A stretch of DNA of 45,058 nt, from positions 1-45,058 of the forward strand of contig JAEERM010000014.1 in the NCBI GenBank assembly GCA_016285835.1, written 5' to 3'. Below the pieces are notes generated by a model. The model did not search any database and was not told the origin of the DNA. It saw only the letters and a program-made list of their open reading frames with translations. A program made the position numbers and the translations under genes. Numbering within the stretch: position 1 is the first letter of the stretch; every line of letters starts with the position of its first letter. This DNA is from Fibrobacter sp. GTDB taxonomy: Bacteria; Fibrobacterota; Fibrobacteria; Fibrobacterales; Fibrobacteraceae. Shown piece after piece: positions 1 to 7,799 of the stretch.

Positions 1-2
1 TT

Positions 3-149
3 GTTACCTCCACGGCAGATAAAAAAGGACTTCGTTACGCTCCAACAGCTTTCACCGAACAAGGTGTAGCTATGCTTTCTGCTGTATTGCGTAGTGAAAA
101 GGCGATAAAGGTCAGCATTGATATCATTCTACAACAACCAGGAGTTTGA
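3..149 (+). pseudogene. ORF6N-domain protein, C-terminal end of the domain, broken (5' end outside window)
   Basis: The third forward frame is open from the window edge and reads [20 protein letters not shown] followed by SEKAIKVSI, which is the typical end of an ORF6N domain (a DNA-binding-associated domain of phage and mobile-element proteins). It then runs into eight unrelated residues and a TGA at 147-149. In intact relatives this domain is followed by a helical linker and a C-terminal phospholipase-D-like segment. That segment is present here, but in another frame, starting around 118. The gene therefore seems to have lost its linker through a deletion that also shifted the frame. A separate short ORF6N protein is possible but less likely. 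Confidence 0.6.
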
Positions 150-549
150 CGCATACGTTTTTGTGTGTGGGCTGATTCGCCAAGCAAAGAAGAGAATCGT
201 CCTTGTTGATAGATTCGTGACGGAAAAAACGTTGAGCATGATGCTCAAACGCGAAAAAGGTGTCTCCGTGACTATTTATACCTACGACAAGAGCAAGGTT
301 CTCGAGATGGATTTGGCGACTTACAACGAGCAGTATCCCGACTGCCCGATGCGAGTTTTGCCGAGCTATGGAATGCATGACCGCTTTTTATTTATTGACG
401 ATACGGCCTATCATTTTGGTGCATCTCTCAAAGATTTAGGCAAAAATACCTTCTTCTTTACGCAGGAGGAGTTTACGCTGGAAGAAGTCTTGAAGGAATC
501 GCGCAAGATTCAAGACGCGAAAATAAACCAAGAGGGTAAAGCCTTTTAG
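118..549 (+). pseudogene. Phospholipase-D-like C-terminal part of an ORF6N-type protein (frameshifted fragment)
   Basis: The fragment is 143 aa and opens with a TTG codon overlapping the end of the ORF6N reading frame. It begins [20 protein letters not shown], then KKRIVLVDRFVTE, and later MHDRFLFIDD and HFGASLKDLGK. This is the order seen in the C-terminal half of ORF6N/RhuM-like accessory proteins, where HDRFLxID resembles a degenerate phospholipase D motif. No ribosome binding site precedes the TTG, and the sequence lacks its usual N-terminal partner domain in frame, so it is probably not a working gene. If expressed it would be a stand-alone PLD-like fragment. ORF6N proteins are commonly mobile-element or island cargo. 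Confidence 0.6.
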
Positions 550-564
550 GCTGTTTTCCTTGGC

Positions 565-1806
565 TTAGTGTGCGAGGAGTGCTTTCGCCGGGATGTGGAA
601 CCAGTCGGGCCTGAATTCCAGTTCGTAACAGGCTTCGTAGACGGCCTTGGCGAGGATGTGGGGCCTTGCGGCCGCCTTCAGGTTTTCCAAATCGGTCGGG
701 CGCGTGCGTGCGTATTCTTCTAAGAATGCTTCTTCTGCGGCGGCGCTGTCGCGGCCGCCGGTGGCTGCGGCGTAGCGGAAGCTGCGGAGTATTCCGGCGA
801 TGTCGACGGCGGGGGAGCGTAACCTGCGTCGGTAGGCGAGGGTGCGGGAGGGTTCCCCTTCGAAGTCGAGAATCTTGAATTCGGAGTCGTCATCGCCGGG
901 GGTGGTGCCGGGGACGCTTTCGCGGATAAGGACCTGGCCCAGATGGTAGTCCCCGTGGATGCGCTGCGGGGCGAGGTTTCCGGTTTCGAGGCCCCGCGCT
1001 TCGGCTCCCATGCGGGCGAAAGTCTCGCGCAGGGAGTCCATCGATTCCAGCAACTGTTTGGCCAGAGGGTCGTGGCTCGCCTGGAGGAGTTTTTCCAATT
1101 TGTCGAAGGGCGGGGGCTCGTTCCCGACATCGGTGCCGGGGAGCGTTTTCAGTGCGGCGTGCATGCGGGCGGTCGCCTTGCCGAGCGCTGCGGCTTCGCC
1201 GGGGTCCATTTTTTTGCAGAACTGCTCCCAGGCGTCGTTTGCGTTGGGGACGAGCTGCTCCAGGATTCCGAGCGCGTATGTTTCCCCGGAATTGGCTTTG
1301 TAGAGGCATTCCCCGTAGAGTCGCGGGGAGGTGCATGTTCCGGAGTGGTCCAGGTGGCGCAGGATTTCGGCTTCGGGATGGGTTCCCGCTTGCAACCGCC
1401 GGTACAGTTTGAATATGCTGTGGCCCGGGACGAGGAACGACGAGTTGCTTTGTTCTCCCGGGAAAGGTTTCGCACCGAGCAAGACCCCTTGCCCTGCGCA
1501 TTCTTCGACTTGGCCGTTTTCACGGGAGCGGGCGCTGAGGAAGACGAACGTTCCGCATTTCCCGGCGAATTCTCGGCTGCCGGAGTTCCCGGCGAAACCG
1601 GCTTCGAGGATGGCCCCTATGCGGGCCTCGTCGGCGACAATGGCGTACTTGTCTTGTTCCCCGTCTGCAAACGAGACGTTAAGTAGTGCAATTTCTGCAT
1701 CGCCGATTTGGGTGGAGTCCGCCATGCGGATACTCGAAATATTCCGGTTCCTGCCCATGAACCAGCGCTTGTTGCGGATTGTCTCGATGTCGATTGTGCC
1801 CTGCAT
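565..1806 (-). CDS. mak: Maltokinase-like phosphotransferase
   Basis: This 413-aa protein has the aminoglycoside-phosphotransferase/maltokinase fold pattern. An N-terminal RWFMGRNR segment (14-21) resembles the N-terminal cap of maltokinases. IFKLYR (131-136) carries a candidate ATP-binding Lys. The catalytic loop is HGDYHLGQ (284-291), followed by the metal-binding D314 in DFEGEPSR and an RSPAVDIAGILRSF stretch, all characteristic of maltokinases. The family phosphorylates maltose with ATP to maltose-1-phosphate, the donor for GlgE glucan synthesis. It is the last gene of a probable three-gene minus-strand operon. No treS or glgE is in the window, so the substrate is inferred from family only. 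It is slightly shorter than the roughly 450 aa usual for actinobacterial Mak. Confidence 0.72.
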   Translation of the reverse strand: MQGTIDIETIRNKRWFMGRNRNISSIRMADSTQIGDAEIALLNVSFADGEQDKYAIVADEARIGAILEAGFAGNSGSREFAGKCGTFVFLSARSRENGQVEECAGQGVLLGAKPFPGEQSNSSFLVPGHSIFKLYRRLQAGTHPEAEILRHLDHSGTCTSPRLYGECLYKANSGETYALGILEQLVPNANDAWEQFCKKMDPGEAAALGKATARMHAALKTLPGTDVGNEPPPFDKLEKLLQASHDPLAKQLLESMDSLRETFARMGAEARGLETGNLAPQRIHGDYHLGQVLIRESVPGTTPGDDDSEFKILDFEGEPSRTLAYRRRLRSPAVDIAGILRSFRYAAATGGRDSAAAEEAFLEEYARTRPTDLENLKAAARPHILAKAVYEACYELEFRPDWFHIPAKALLAH

Positions 1807-1825
1807 TGTCCTGTGCGTCCTGGGG

Positions 1826-2191
1826 CTAGTGGTGCCCCGGGGTAGGGAGCGGGAGGAAGTATCCCTGGTTGCGGAGCGTAGCGAGTACCTTCAGCCGGTT
1901 GGGGACGCTTTCGTTCGGGAATCCGTCGATGACGAACTGGGGAATGCGCTTCTGGGGCCGGAAGGCTAGCGGAATGTCGCTGTAGTCGCCCAACTGCCAT
2001 GCGACCAGGAGCTTGTCGAGAAAATCCCCCCAGGGGAAGTTGTCGGCGGGCTTGAGCGTGAACTGGGCCGGCTTTTTCGCGTCGCGCCCCGTGAGCAGGA
2101 GCGACCCGTCGCGAAAGCAAAGAGAAAGCGCAGCCAACCGTTCCTCGTTGGAGGTGGCGGGCTGCGCCGGAATTTTAATGATAACGTCCAA
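1826..2191 (-). CDS. Hypothetical protein upstream of the maltokinase
   Basis: This 121-aa protein of no family I recognise lies 19 bases upstream of the maltokinase start. The most upstream start is TTG (MDVIIKIPAQ) with no clear Shine-Dalgarno sequence, so the N-terminus is uncertain. It is soluble-looking, with no signal peptide or membrane segment. It has a WGDFLDKLLVAWQLGDYSDI amphipathic stretch and a Pro-rich end. Position suggests co-transcription with the kinase and with the 46-aa ORF 15 bases upstream. It might be a regulatory or structural partner of the kinase, but nothing in the sequence proves that. High G+C third positions, like the kinase, support real coding. Confidence 0.55.
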   Translation of the reverse strand: MDVIIKIPAQPATSNEERLAALSLCFRDGSLLLTGRDAKKPAQFTLKPADNFPWGDFLDKLLVAWQLGDYSDIPLAFRPQKRIPQFVIDGFPNESVPNRLKVLATLRNQGYFLPLPTPGHH

Positions 2192-2206
2192 TTTTACGAA
2201 CCCGAA

Positions 2207-2347
2207 TTAAGCGGCTAAGAGGTCGCGCTGGATCTGGGCGTACTGGTACATGGATATGGAAGTTATCTTGATTATCAGGTCACGAGCGAGACCAGCTTTG
2301 ATCAACGCCCGCACGTAACTGAGCTTGTCTATATCTGGAGATGTCAT
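2207..2347 (-). CDS. Small 46-aa protein, unknown function
   Basis: A 46-aa ORF starts with ATG and is preceded on the minus strand by GCGAGGTTAAACA, which places a GAGGT Shine-Dalgarno core about seven bases before the start. The product begins MTSPDIDKLSYVRALIKAGL and ends in QRDLLAA. It looks like two short amphipathic helices and has no signal peptide. It lies upstream of, and in the same direction as, the 121-aa gene and the maltokinase. It could be a small regulator or a leader peptide. I do not recognise a family. The good ribosome binding site and the absence of any competing gene here are the main support. Confidence 0.5.
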   Translation of the reverse strand: MTSPDIDKLSYVRALIKAGLARDLIIKITSISMYQYAQIQRDLLAA

Positions 2348-2577
2348 TGTTTAACCTCGCTGTTTAGTTTTGGTTCCCTTGTTTAGGGTGTGCCTCCGCA
2401 TTAATAATTATAAGATATTTTTAAGCAAAAAGCGAGGGGTTTTAGTGAAAAAATGTGCAGTGGTATGCTTCCGAAATTATGTAAGTTTATCTTAATCATT
2501 TGATGGTTAATAACTTAACGAAATGAATAAAATTGTTTACAATTCAAAAAAAATGAAGGCGAGTGACTGAAATCATC
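2348..2577. other. A+T-rich intergenic region
   Basis: These 230 bases separate the nitrilase gene from the 46-aa ORF. They are strongly A+T-rich and contain a short ATTGT-TT-ACAAT inverted repeat near 2533-2544. They likely hold the promoter of the minus-strand 46-aa/121-aa/maltokinase operon. I see no RNA gene and no convincing terminator. Confidence 0.4.
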
Positions 2578-3360
2578 TTAAACCGCAATTTCTGCGTCTT
2601 TTAAGACGGGGAAAAGTGCCCTACAAGCTTTGACTCTTTCCAAGTCAATTTCTGCTTCGAGGACTATTTCTGTGTCATTCGCCGCTGCAACGACGTTCCC
2701 TTCGGGGTCAAAGATTACGGAATGGCCTGCGTAGGGGTTGCCTCCGGCATCACGACCGCAGGCGTTTACTGCAGCTACGTAGCACTGGTTCTCGATGGCG
2801 CGGGCTCGGAGGAGCGCTTCGAAGTGCGCCACCCGACTCTTGGGCCATGCGGCTTGTATTGTGAAAAGGTCTGTGCCCTGGCGTACCGCTTCGCGGTAAA
2901 TTTCAGGGAAGCGGAGGTCGTAGCAGATGGTGGGGGCGATTCTCCATCCGTTTATTTTTAATAAAGTAATAGATTTTCCCGCGCGGAACGATTCCTGCTC
3001 ATGGAAAAACGGGTGGATTTTGTCGTATCCGGCGAATTCGGTCTGTTGGGCGGGAATGTAGACGCTGGAGTGGTTGGTGATGGCTCTGTCTTTTTTTGCA
3101 ATGCCTGCCCCGAAGATGGTGCAGCCGGTCTTGTTGGCGAGGTCGGAAAGGACCGATGTGGTTTCTCCGTTGCCGTCCTCGAAATTTTCAGCCTCGCTGG
3201 CGGGGTCCTTGGGCAGGTAGCCCGTGGCGAACATCTCGGGGAACAGGATAATGCCGCCTTTTTTCACGGATGCGCGTTCGACGAGGGATACGGCGTGAGC
3301 CAAGTTGCGGGCTTTTTCGCCTGGGAAAGACTCCATTTGGACAAGATAAACGTTCTGCAT
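2578..3360 (-). CDS. Carbon-nitrogen hydrolase (nitrilase superfamily, omega-amidase-like)
   Basis: This protein of about 260 aa carries the Glu-Lys-Cys triad of the nitrilase superfamily. The Glu is in FPEMFATGY (about E42), the Lys in YDKIHPF (about K114) and the Cys in ICYDLRFPE (about C146). The CYDLRFPE motif and length match the omega-amidase/predicted amidase branch, which hydrolyses small amides such as alpha-ketoglutaramate or deaminated glutathione. The start chosen is ATG at 3360; a TTG two codons upstream is possible. It is cytoplasmic, with no signal peptide. It is divergent from the outer-membrane receptor gene starting at 3416 and shares a 55-base intergenic region with it. The exact substrate cannot be read from the sequence. 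Confidence 0.85.
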   Translation of the reverse strand: MQNVYLVQMESFPGEKARNLAHAVSLVERASVKKGGIILFPEMFATGYLPKDPASEAENFEDGNGETTSVLSDLANKTGCTIFGAGIAKKDRAITNHSSVYIPAQQTEFAGYDKIHPFFHEQESFRAGKSITLLKINGWRIAPTICYDLRFPEIYREAVRQGTDLFTIQAAWPKSRVAHFEALLRARAIENQCYVAAVNACGRDAGGNPYAGHSVIFDPEGNVVAAANDTEIVLEAEIDLERVKACRALFPVLKDAEIAV

Positions 3361-3415
3361 TGCCAAAATTTAATAACGTTGTGCTCGGAAACTCATTTTT
3401 TCTATTTTATACTCT

Positions 3416-5794
3416 ATGAAATTTCGCTCCGTTTTTTGGATTCTCGCTTTTTTTGCCGTTAGTGTGTTTGCTGCGACCCCGACAACCATTATTGGTGTCG
3501 TTCTTGAATCTGAATCAGACTTGCCCATCAAGGATGTGAAAATCACGTACCGTAGCGGCAAATTTGTTGGTGAAACAAATTCCAATGGTCGTTTTGAGTA
3601 TGAGGTAGATTCCAAGAATGCCTCCCTCGTGTTTAGCAAGGACGGCTACGACAGCGTATATGTGGAGCTTCAGGATTTTGCCGACTTGCTGGACATGGTC
3701 ATCTCGCTTGTCCCCAATGTGCGTGATCTCGGGTCGAGTACTGTGGTGGGTGGCGGCGAGCCCGTAAAATGGGAACCGGAACGTACGGTGAAGGTCGAGT
3801 CGCTAGAAGATGCTGCCGGTATGCGTTTCGACTTGACGGAACACCTGAGCCAGATGCCTGGCATTTCGGGCCAGAAGGATTTCTCTAGTGCTTTGTATTA
3901 TGAAGGCTCTCGTGCGGGAGACGTGGCCTACCATTTGGGCCAACTCCGCATTCCGAACATGCGCCACTTGGACATGGGCTTCCCGGGCAACCTTTCTGTG
4001 GTGAACCCGCATACCCTGAGCGGAATCGAGATTCATGACCACTACGGGTCGGGTCCATTGGGACAGGGGCTTGCGACTTCGGTGCAGTACATCCCCGAAC
4101 AGACTTCTGGCGAATGGGGAATCAAGGGCTCCATGGGCCTCACGGTCCAAGAAATTGTGCTCGACATGCCGTGGTTCTTCTGGGACTCCTTTAGGATTTC
4201 GTTCCGTCGCCTGGATCCTGAAATGCTCAAGAACCTGGGTGAAAAGTTCTTTACCGAGTTCCGCAAGCGCGGTGCGGATTGTGATGATGATGAAGATTGC
4301 CGAGTCAAGTCTTCAGACCCGTTCGACCTTTCTGCCTACGATGTTTATGCACAGTTGAATGGATCTGATTCCCTAGGCGATACCTGGGCATTGCGCACGT
4401 TGTATAGTTACGATGAATATGCCATCCGGCAGGATACGGCGACCAAGATGGACGAGGTGAATTCCGTGAACATTATCGCGGGCGAGCAGGAATACCTTGT
4501 GCTCGGCGCTGAATACAATTCACGGTTCGGTACGAGCTTGCACGCAGGTTATGTCCGCGAATACCTGAGCGATACGCTCCGCGATACGACTGGCTTCCGT
4601 GAAGTGGCCAACAACGACAGGGGCGGGACCTCGTTTATCGATGCCTACGAGCAGACTCATTCTACGATCAGTGCCGGACTGGACAAGGGCTTCAAAGGGA
4701 AAATCCTGGGTGCCGGTTTGAGCGGTGCCGTGTTGTACGAACAGCAGATTATCGAACGCAGCTATCTTGAGTTCGGTGGAACGACTACTGATGATTATCA
4801 GACTGGAGTTCTTTCGGGGGCGAGCCGCTTTGACTGGAGTGGCGATTACGATAGGTACATCCTCTCTGCAGGAGCCGTGGCTGACGCTGTGGACCACAAT
4901 GCGCAACCGACAGGCTCCATTGATGCCGACGTGAATCTCTCCCGTGCGGATTCCGCCTACTGGCACGTGTTCGGCAATGCTGCCTACCGTAGCGACTGGA
5001 AACACTATTATGACGATGGTGACCTGACTGGACGCCTTGAGACGGGAACGTCCGCGAAACTGGGCCTTGGTTACCGGTCAAAGTATTTCGATGGTCAGGT
5101 GGCTGGTTACGGGCGCTACTATGCCGACCCGCTGCTGCCGATGCCGAAAGCTTATGCGTATTACAGGGATGTGACTCCGGTGGATTACGCTTGGTCGATG
5201 GGTGGTGGCGTGAAGGTGGAATGGAAGACTTCCCACCACTTCTCCTTCTCTACGAACGTGAACTCCGTGTACGGTGAATACGAACTGGAAGATGGAAGCT
5301 CGATTCCTTGGGAAGCGAACTCCCGCCTCGACATGCTTTCGCATTTCCGCTACTACCCACGTAAGGACTCCGTAATCTCGGTAATCCTGACGCACCATGC
5401 GTTGTATCACCGTCCGTTGTATTACTACTCTATCATGCCGTCGTCCCTGGACGAAGAAAACGGAAAGTCGCAGCGGACAAACGGGACTCGTCGCCTGCGC
5501 GACCTGAACGAATTTACCAACCTTTATCGTACGGATTTACGCGTCAACCTGGATATTACGACGAGCAAGTATTTCTTCAAGCATGCCCGGTTCTATTTGG
5601 AATTGCCTAATATCTTAGGAAAATTGGATGTGCCTGCTCTGGAATTCCTCGGGACTGCGAATGACCGTGAACGTTCCTGGGTGACACGGGATGGAAATGG
5701 CAAAACTTCAGATGGCTACGAACTGGTGCCTTTCATGGCGAAGGGCATGGGAATGTATTTCCAGTTTGGCGTGGAAGTGCAGTTGGGAATTTAG
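3416..5794 (+). CDS. TonB-dependent-receptor-like outer-membrane protein
   Basis: A 792-aa exported protein. A signal peptide (about 1-19, MKFRSVFWILAFFAVSVFA) is followed by a carboxypeptidase-regulatory-like beta sandwich (about 25-95: TTIIGVVLESESDLPIKDVK). A plug-like region follows (about 105-220) with LTEHLSQMPGISGQKDF and the series of short strands usual for TonB plugs, then a long Tyr/Asp-rich region of alternating strands that fits a beta barrel. This layout is that of TonB-dependent receptors that import glycans or metal chelates across the outer membrane. No SusD-like partner is adjacent, so the substrate is unknown. No obvious TonB box is seen. The TAG stop lies inside a 14-base direct repeat. 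The gene is divergent from the nitrilase gene. Confidence 0.65.
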   Translation: MKFRSVFWILAFFAVSVFAATPTTIIGVVLESESDLPIKDVKITYRSGKFVGETNSNGRFEYEVDSKNASLVFSKDGYDSVYVELQDFADLLDMVISLVPNVRDLGSSTVVGGGEPVKWEPERTVKVESLEDAAGMRFDLTEHLSQMPGISGQKDFSSALYYEGSRAGDVAYHLGQLRIPNMRHLDMGFPGNLSVVNPHTLSGIEIHDHYGSGPLGQGLATSVQYIPEQTSGEWGIKGSMGLTVQEIVLDMPWFFWDSFRISFRRLDPEMLKNLGEKFFTEFRKRGADCDDDEDCRVKSSDPFDLSAYDVYAQLNGSDSLGDTWALRTLYSYDEYAIRQDTATKMDEVNSVNIIAGEQEYLVLGAEYNSRFGTSLHAGYVREYLSDTLRDTTGFREVANNDRGGTSFIDAYEQTHSTISAGLDKGFKGKILGAGLSGAVLYEQQIIERSYLEFGGTTTDDYQTGVLSGASRFDWSGDYDRYILSAGAVADAVDHNAQPTGSIDADVNLSRADSAYWHVFGNAAYRSDWKHYYDDGDLTGRLETGTSAKLGLGYRSKYFDGQVAGYGRYYADPLLPMPKAYAYYRDVTPVDYAWSMGGGVKVEWKTSHHFSFSTNVNSVYGEYELEDGSSIPWEANSRLDMLSHFRYYPRKDSVISVILTHHALYHRPLYYYSIMPSSLDEENGKSQRTNGTRRLRDLNEFTNLYRTDLRVNLDITTSKYFFKHARFYLELPNILGKLDVPALEFLGTANDRERSWVTRDGNGKTSDGYELVPFMAKGMGMYFQFGVEVQLGI

Positions 5795-5815
5795 GGGCTA
5801 GAATTTAGAGACTAG
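5788..5815 (+). repeat. Two tandem 14-base units overlapping the receptor stop codon
   Basis: AATTTAGGGGCTAG (5788-5801) is followed directly by AATTTAGAGACTAG (5802-5815), matching at 12 of 14 positions. The first unit contains the TAG stop (5792-5794) of the outer-membrane receptor gene. The reverse complement of 19990-20028 is closely related. Confidence 0.75.
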
Positions 5816-5834
5816 AGGCTGAGAGCCTTGTGGT

Positions 5835-6554
5835 ATGAGAATCGTTCTGTTGCTCTTCTGCTTGTGTATGGTTGCGTGGGCGCATGATACGGATAGTTTG
5901 TTTGTTCCCAAGAAACCGGCGAAGCCTGTGCGTTTTTGCAAGGCGGCCAAGCAGTGGATTGCTTATGCCAAAGCCGATTCCAACCTAGTCGAGATTACGT
6001 ACATGAAAGGGCTCCGCATGGACTTGCGCTATGCGACGTTTGACAACGTAACCGGGCACGACCTCTATTGTGGCATCCGTCGTGCGTTTGTGCATAAGGA
6101 TGCATTGCCCAAGTTGAAACGGGCCGTTGCGCTATTGCGAAAGGAAATGCCGGGGGCTACGCTGGTGGTGTTCGATGCGGCGCGTCCGCTGTATGCGCAG
6201 AGTGCGCTCAAGCGTGCCGTGGCGGGAACTCCCTACTCGAACTACGTGTCTTCGGGAAAGACGGGCGGGCTGCACAATTACGGGCTCGCTCTCGATATCG
6301 GTGTTGCTGACAGCACGGGGGCGATGCTTGACATGGGCACGGACTTTGATTCTTTCGAACGGTGTGCTGGCGAAGTGGGCGAGGCCGATGCTCTCCAGAG
6401 TGGTCGCCTGACGCAGCAGCAGGTCGATAACCGGAACCTGTTCCGCAACATCATGAAGCGCGCGGGCTGGGTGCCTCTCAGCAGCGAATGGTGGCATTTC
6501 AACGCGTACACAAGAACGTACACGAAGGAAAACTACCCCCTGTTCCCGATGTGA
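5835..6554 (+). CDS. ddpX: D-alanyl-D-alanine dipeptidase (VanX/DdpX type, peptidase M15D)
   Basis: This 239-aa protein has a signal peptide (MRIVLLLFCLCMVAWA), so it is periplasmic or otherwise exported. The M15D zinc site is complete: H147 and D154 in GLHNYGLALDIG, and E218 and H221 in SEWWHF. R117 in DAARP corresponds to the transition-state Arg of VanX. The family cleaves D-Ala-D-Ala, either to recycle cell-wall dipeptide or, with vanA and vanH, to give glycopeptide resistance. No vanH or ligase gene is nearby, so recycling is the better guess. It lies 40 bases after the receptor gene, with only repeat sequence between them and no clear Shine-Dalgarno sequence. Confidence 0.85.
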   Translation: MRIVLLLFCLCMVAWAHDTDSLFVPKKPAKPVRFCKAAKQWIAYAKADSNLVEITYMKGLRMDLRYATFDNVTGHDLYCGIRRAFVHKDALPKLKRAVALLRKEMPGATLVVFDAARPLYAQSALKRAVAGTPYSNYVSSGKTGGLHNYGLALDIGVADSTGAMLDMGTDFDSFERCAGEVGEADALQSGRLTQQQVDNRNLFRNIMKRAGWVPLSSEWWHFNAYTRTYTKENYPLFPM

Positions 6555-6613
6555 GGCGAGGGGGCTCGAGGCTCCAGGTACGAGGCACGAAGCTTAAGAT
6601 GATTAAATTAAAT

Positions 6614-6688
6614 GTCTTCCCCGACTTGGTCGGGGACCTCCTTCTTATTAGAACAAAAGGAGATGCCCGCCTGTGCGGGCATGACATC
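6614..6688. repeat. Inverted pair of palindromic intergenic repeats
   Basis: Two hairpin-forming elements face each other. The left one (6614-6643, reverse orientation) has CCCCGA-CTTGG-TCGGGG. The right one (6655-6688) reads AGGAGATGCCCGC, CTGT, then GCGGGCATGACA. Both belong to the AGGAGAT-CCCG...CGGG-ATGACA family also present at 20474 and 21193. The pair lies between ddpX and the convergent tsaC and could act as a transcription barrier for both. Confidence 0.8.
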
Positions 6689-6771
6689 TTACTTTTTCGC
6701 ACTAGATCCTAATCCCTAATCAACATCTTACAGGTCGCTATTTCCGTACCCTTCGGCATGCTCAGGGTACT

Positions 6772-7734
6772 TCACAGCTCTTTCACACTCGCTCTTTTGA
6801 GCCTGTCGTTTAGCGCCATGCCCACGCCGACATTCGGAATCGGGTCCACGAGAATCAAGTCGTATTCGGGCTTGTCCAAATCGTGCATGAAGGCGTACAG
6901 GTTGGCTGTCGCCTCGGCCATGTCGCCTGATTCAGACAAGTTAACCGTTTCCGGGATGGGACCGGGCTGCTTGCCGAATGCGATGCGCACGGTGTTTGTG
7001 GGGAGTTTGTAGCCGGCGGGGAGTTTACCGAAATATAGCGGGACTTGCGGGCGGTAGTGCGTATCGCATTGGCCCGGCGCCGCCATGGGCTGCCCTGGTT
7101 TGCTCGTGGAATCCTTCACGTCTACGCTGCCGAGCACCTTTGCAAACATCTCCGGCGTGATGGCGCCGGGACGGAGCACCGTGGGCTTTTCGCCTGCAAG
7201 CGAGATGATTGAACTTTCGACTCCAACAGTACAGGGGCCACCATCAACAATGCCCGCGATGCGGTCGGCAAGCTGTGCTGCCACGTGCTCGGCGGTTGTC
7301 GGGCTCACGTGTTTGAACAGGTTCGCGCTCGGTGCGGCAAGCGGTAATCCCGATTCCTTGATGATGGCCTGCGCAACAGGGTGGCTCGGGAAGCGCACGG
7401 CGACGGAGAGCAACCCGCTGGTACACAGGTCCGGGATGCAATCCTTCTTGGGCAGGATAATCGTCATGGGGCCGGGCCAGTAGGCTTCGGCGAGTTTGTA
7501 TGCGGCTTCGGGTATGTCTTTGGCAATGTCGCTCAATTGTGCGATGTCTGCAATATGCACGATGAGCGGGTCGAATGTCGGGCGTTCCTTGGCGGCAAAA
7601 ATTTTGGCGAGGGCCTTGGGCTCAAACGCATTGCCGGCAAGCCCATACACGGTCTCTGTCGGGATGGCGACGACTTCGTCCGCTTTGAGCAGGCGGGCGG
7701 CTTCGCTGACACTTGTCCATGGAGGGAATTTCAT
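6772..7734 (-). CDS. tsaC: Threonylcarbamoyl-AMP synthase, Sua5 type (tRNA t6A synthesis)
   Basis: This 320-aa enzyme makes threonylcarbamoyl-AMP from threonine, bicarbonate and ATP, the first step of t6A37 tRNA modification. The YrdC domain is at about 5-190, with PTETVYGLAGNAF, WPGPMT and the nucleotide-site run RFPSHP...PLAAPSANLF. A Sua5-type C-terminal domain follows (about 225-320, ending GVGMALNDRLKRAS). The start is ATG at 7734 (MKFPPWTSVSEA); the open frame extends further but only over non-coding-looking sequence. A strong terminator of the upstream DUF349 gene ends only about 10 bases before this ATG, leaving almost no room for a separate leader. No Shine-Dalgarno sequence is visible. 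Confidence 0.88.
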   Translation of the reverse strand: MKFPPWTSVSEAARLLKADEVVAIPTETVYGLAGNAFEPKALAKIFAAKERPTFDPLIVHIADIAQLSDIAKDIPEAAYKLAEAYWPGPMTIILPKKDCIPDLCTSGLLSVAVRFPSHPVAQAIIKESGLPLAAPSANLFKHVSPTTAEHVAAQLADRIAGIVDGGPCTVGVESSIISLAGEKPTVLRPGAITPEMFAKVLGSVDVKDSTSKPGQPMAAPGQCDTHYRPQVPLYFGKLPAGYKLPTNTVRIAFGKQPGPIPETVNLSESGDMAEATANLYAFMHDLDKPEYDLILVDPIPNVGVGMALNDRLKRASVKEL

Positions 7735-7742
7735 TATGGCAC

Positions 7743-7776
7743 AAAAATAAAAAAGGATGGCGTCGCTGCCATCCCT
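7743..7776 (-). terminator. Rho-independent terminator after the DUF349 gene
   Basis: On the minus strand GGATGGC (7774-7768), a six-base loop and GCCATCC (7761-7755) are followed by TTTTTTATTTTTG. The U-tract ends about 10 bases before the tsaC start codon, so the element could also act as an attenuator of tsaC. Confidence 0.85.
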
Positions 7777-7799
7777 TAAATTGTGTTTGCACCCTGTGC

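Noticed and set aside
2445..2495. 16-codon ORF starting GTG with GAGGGG upstream
   Set aside because: It is too short to support, lies in an A/T-rich gap and has no downstream plus-strand gene for it to lead.
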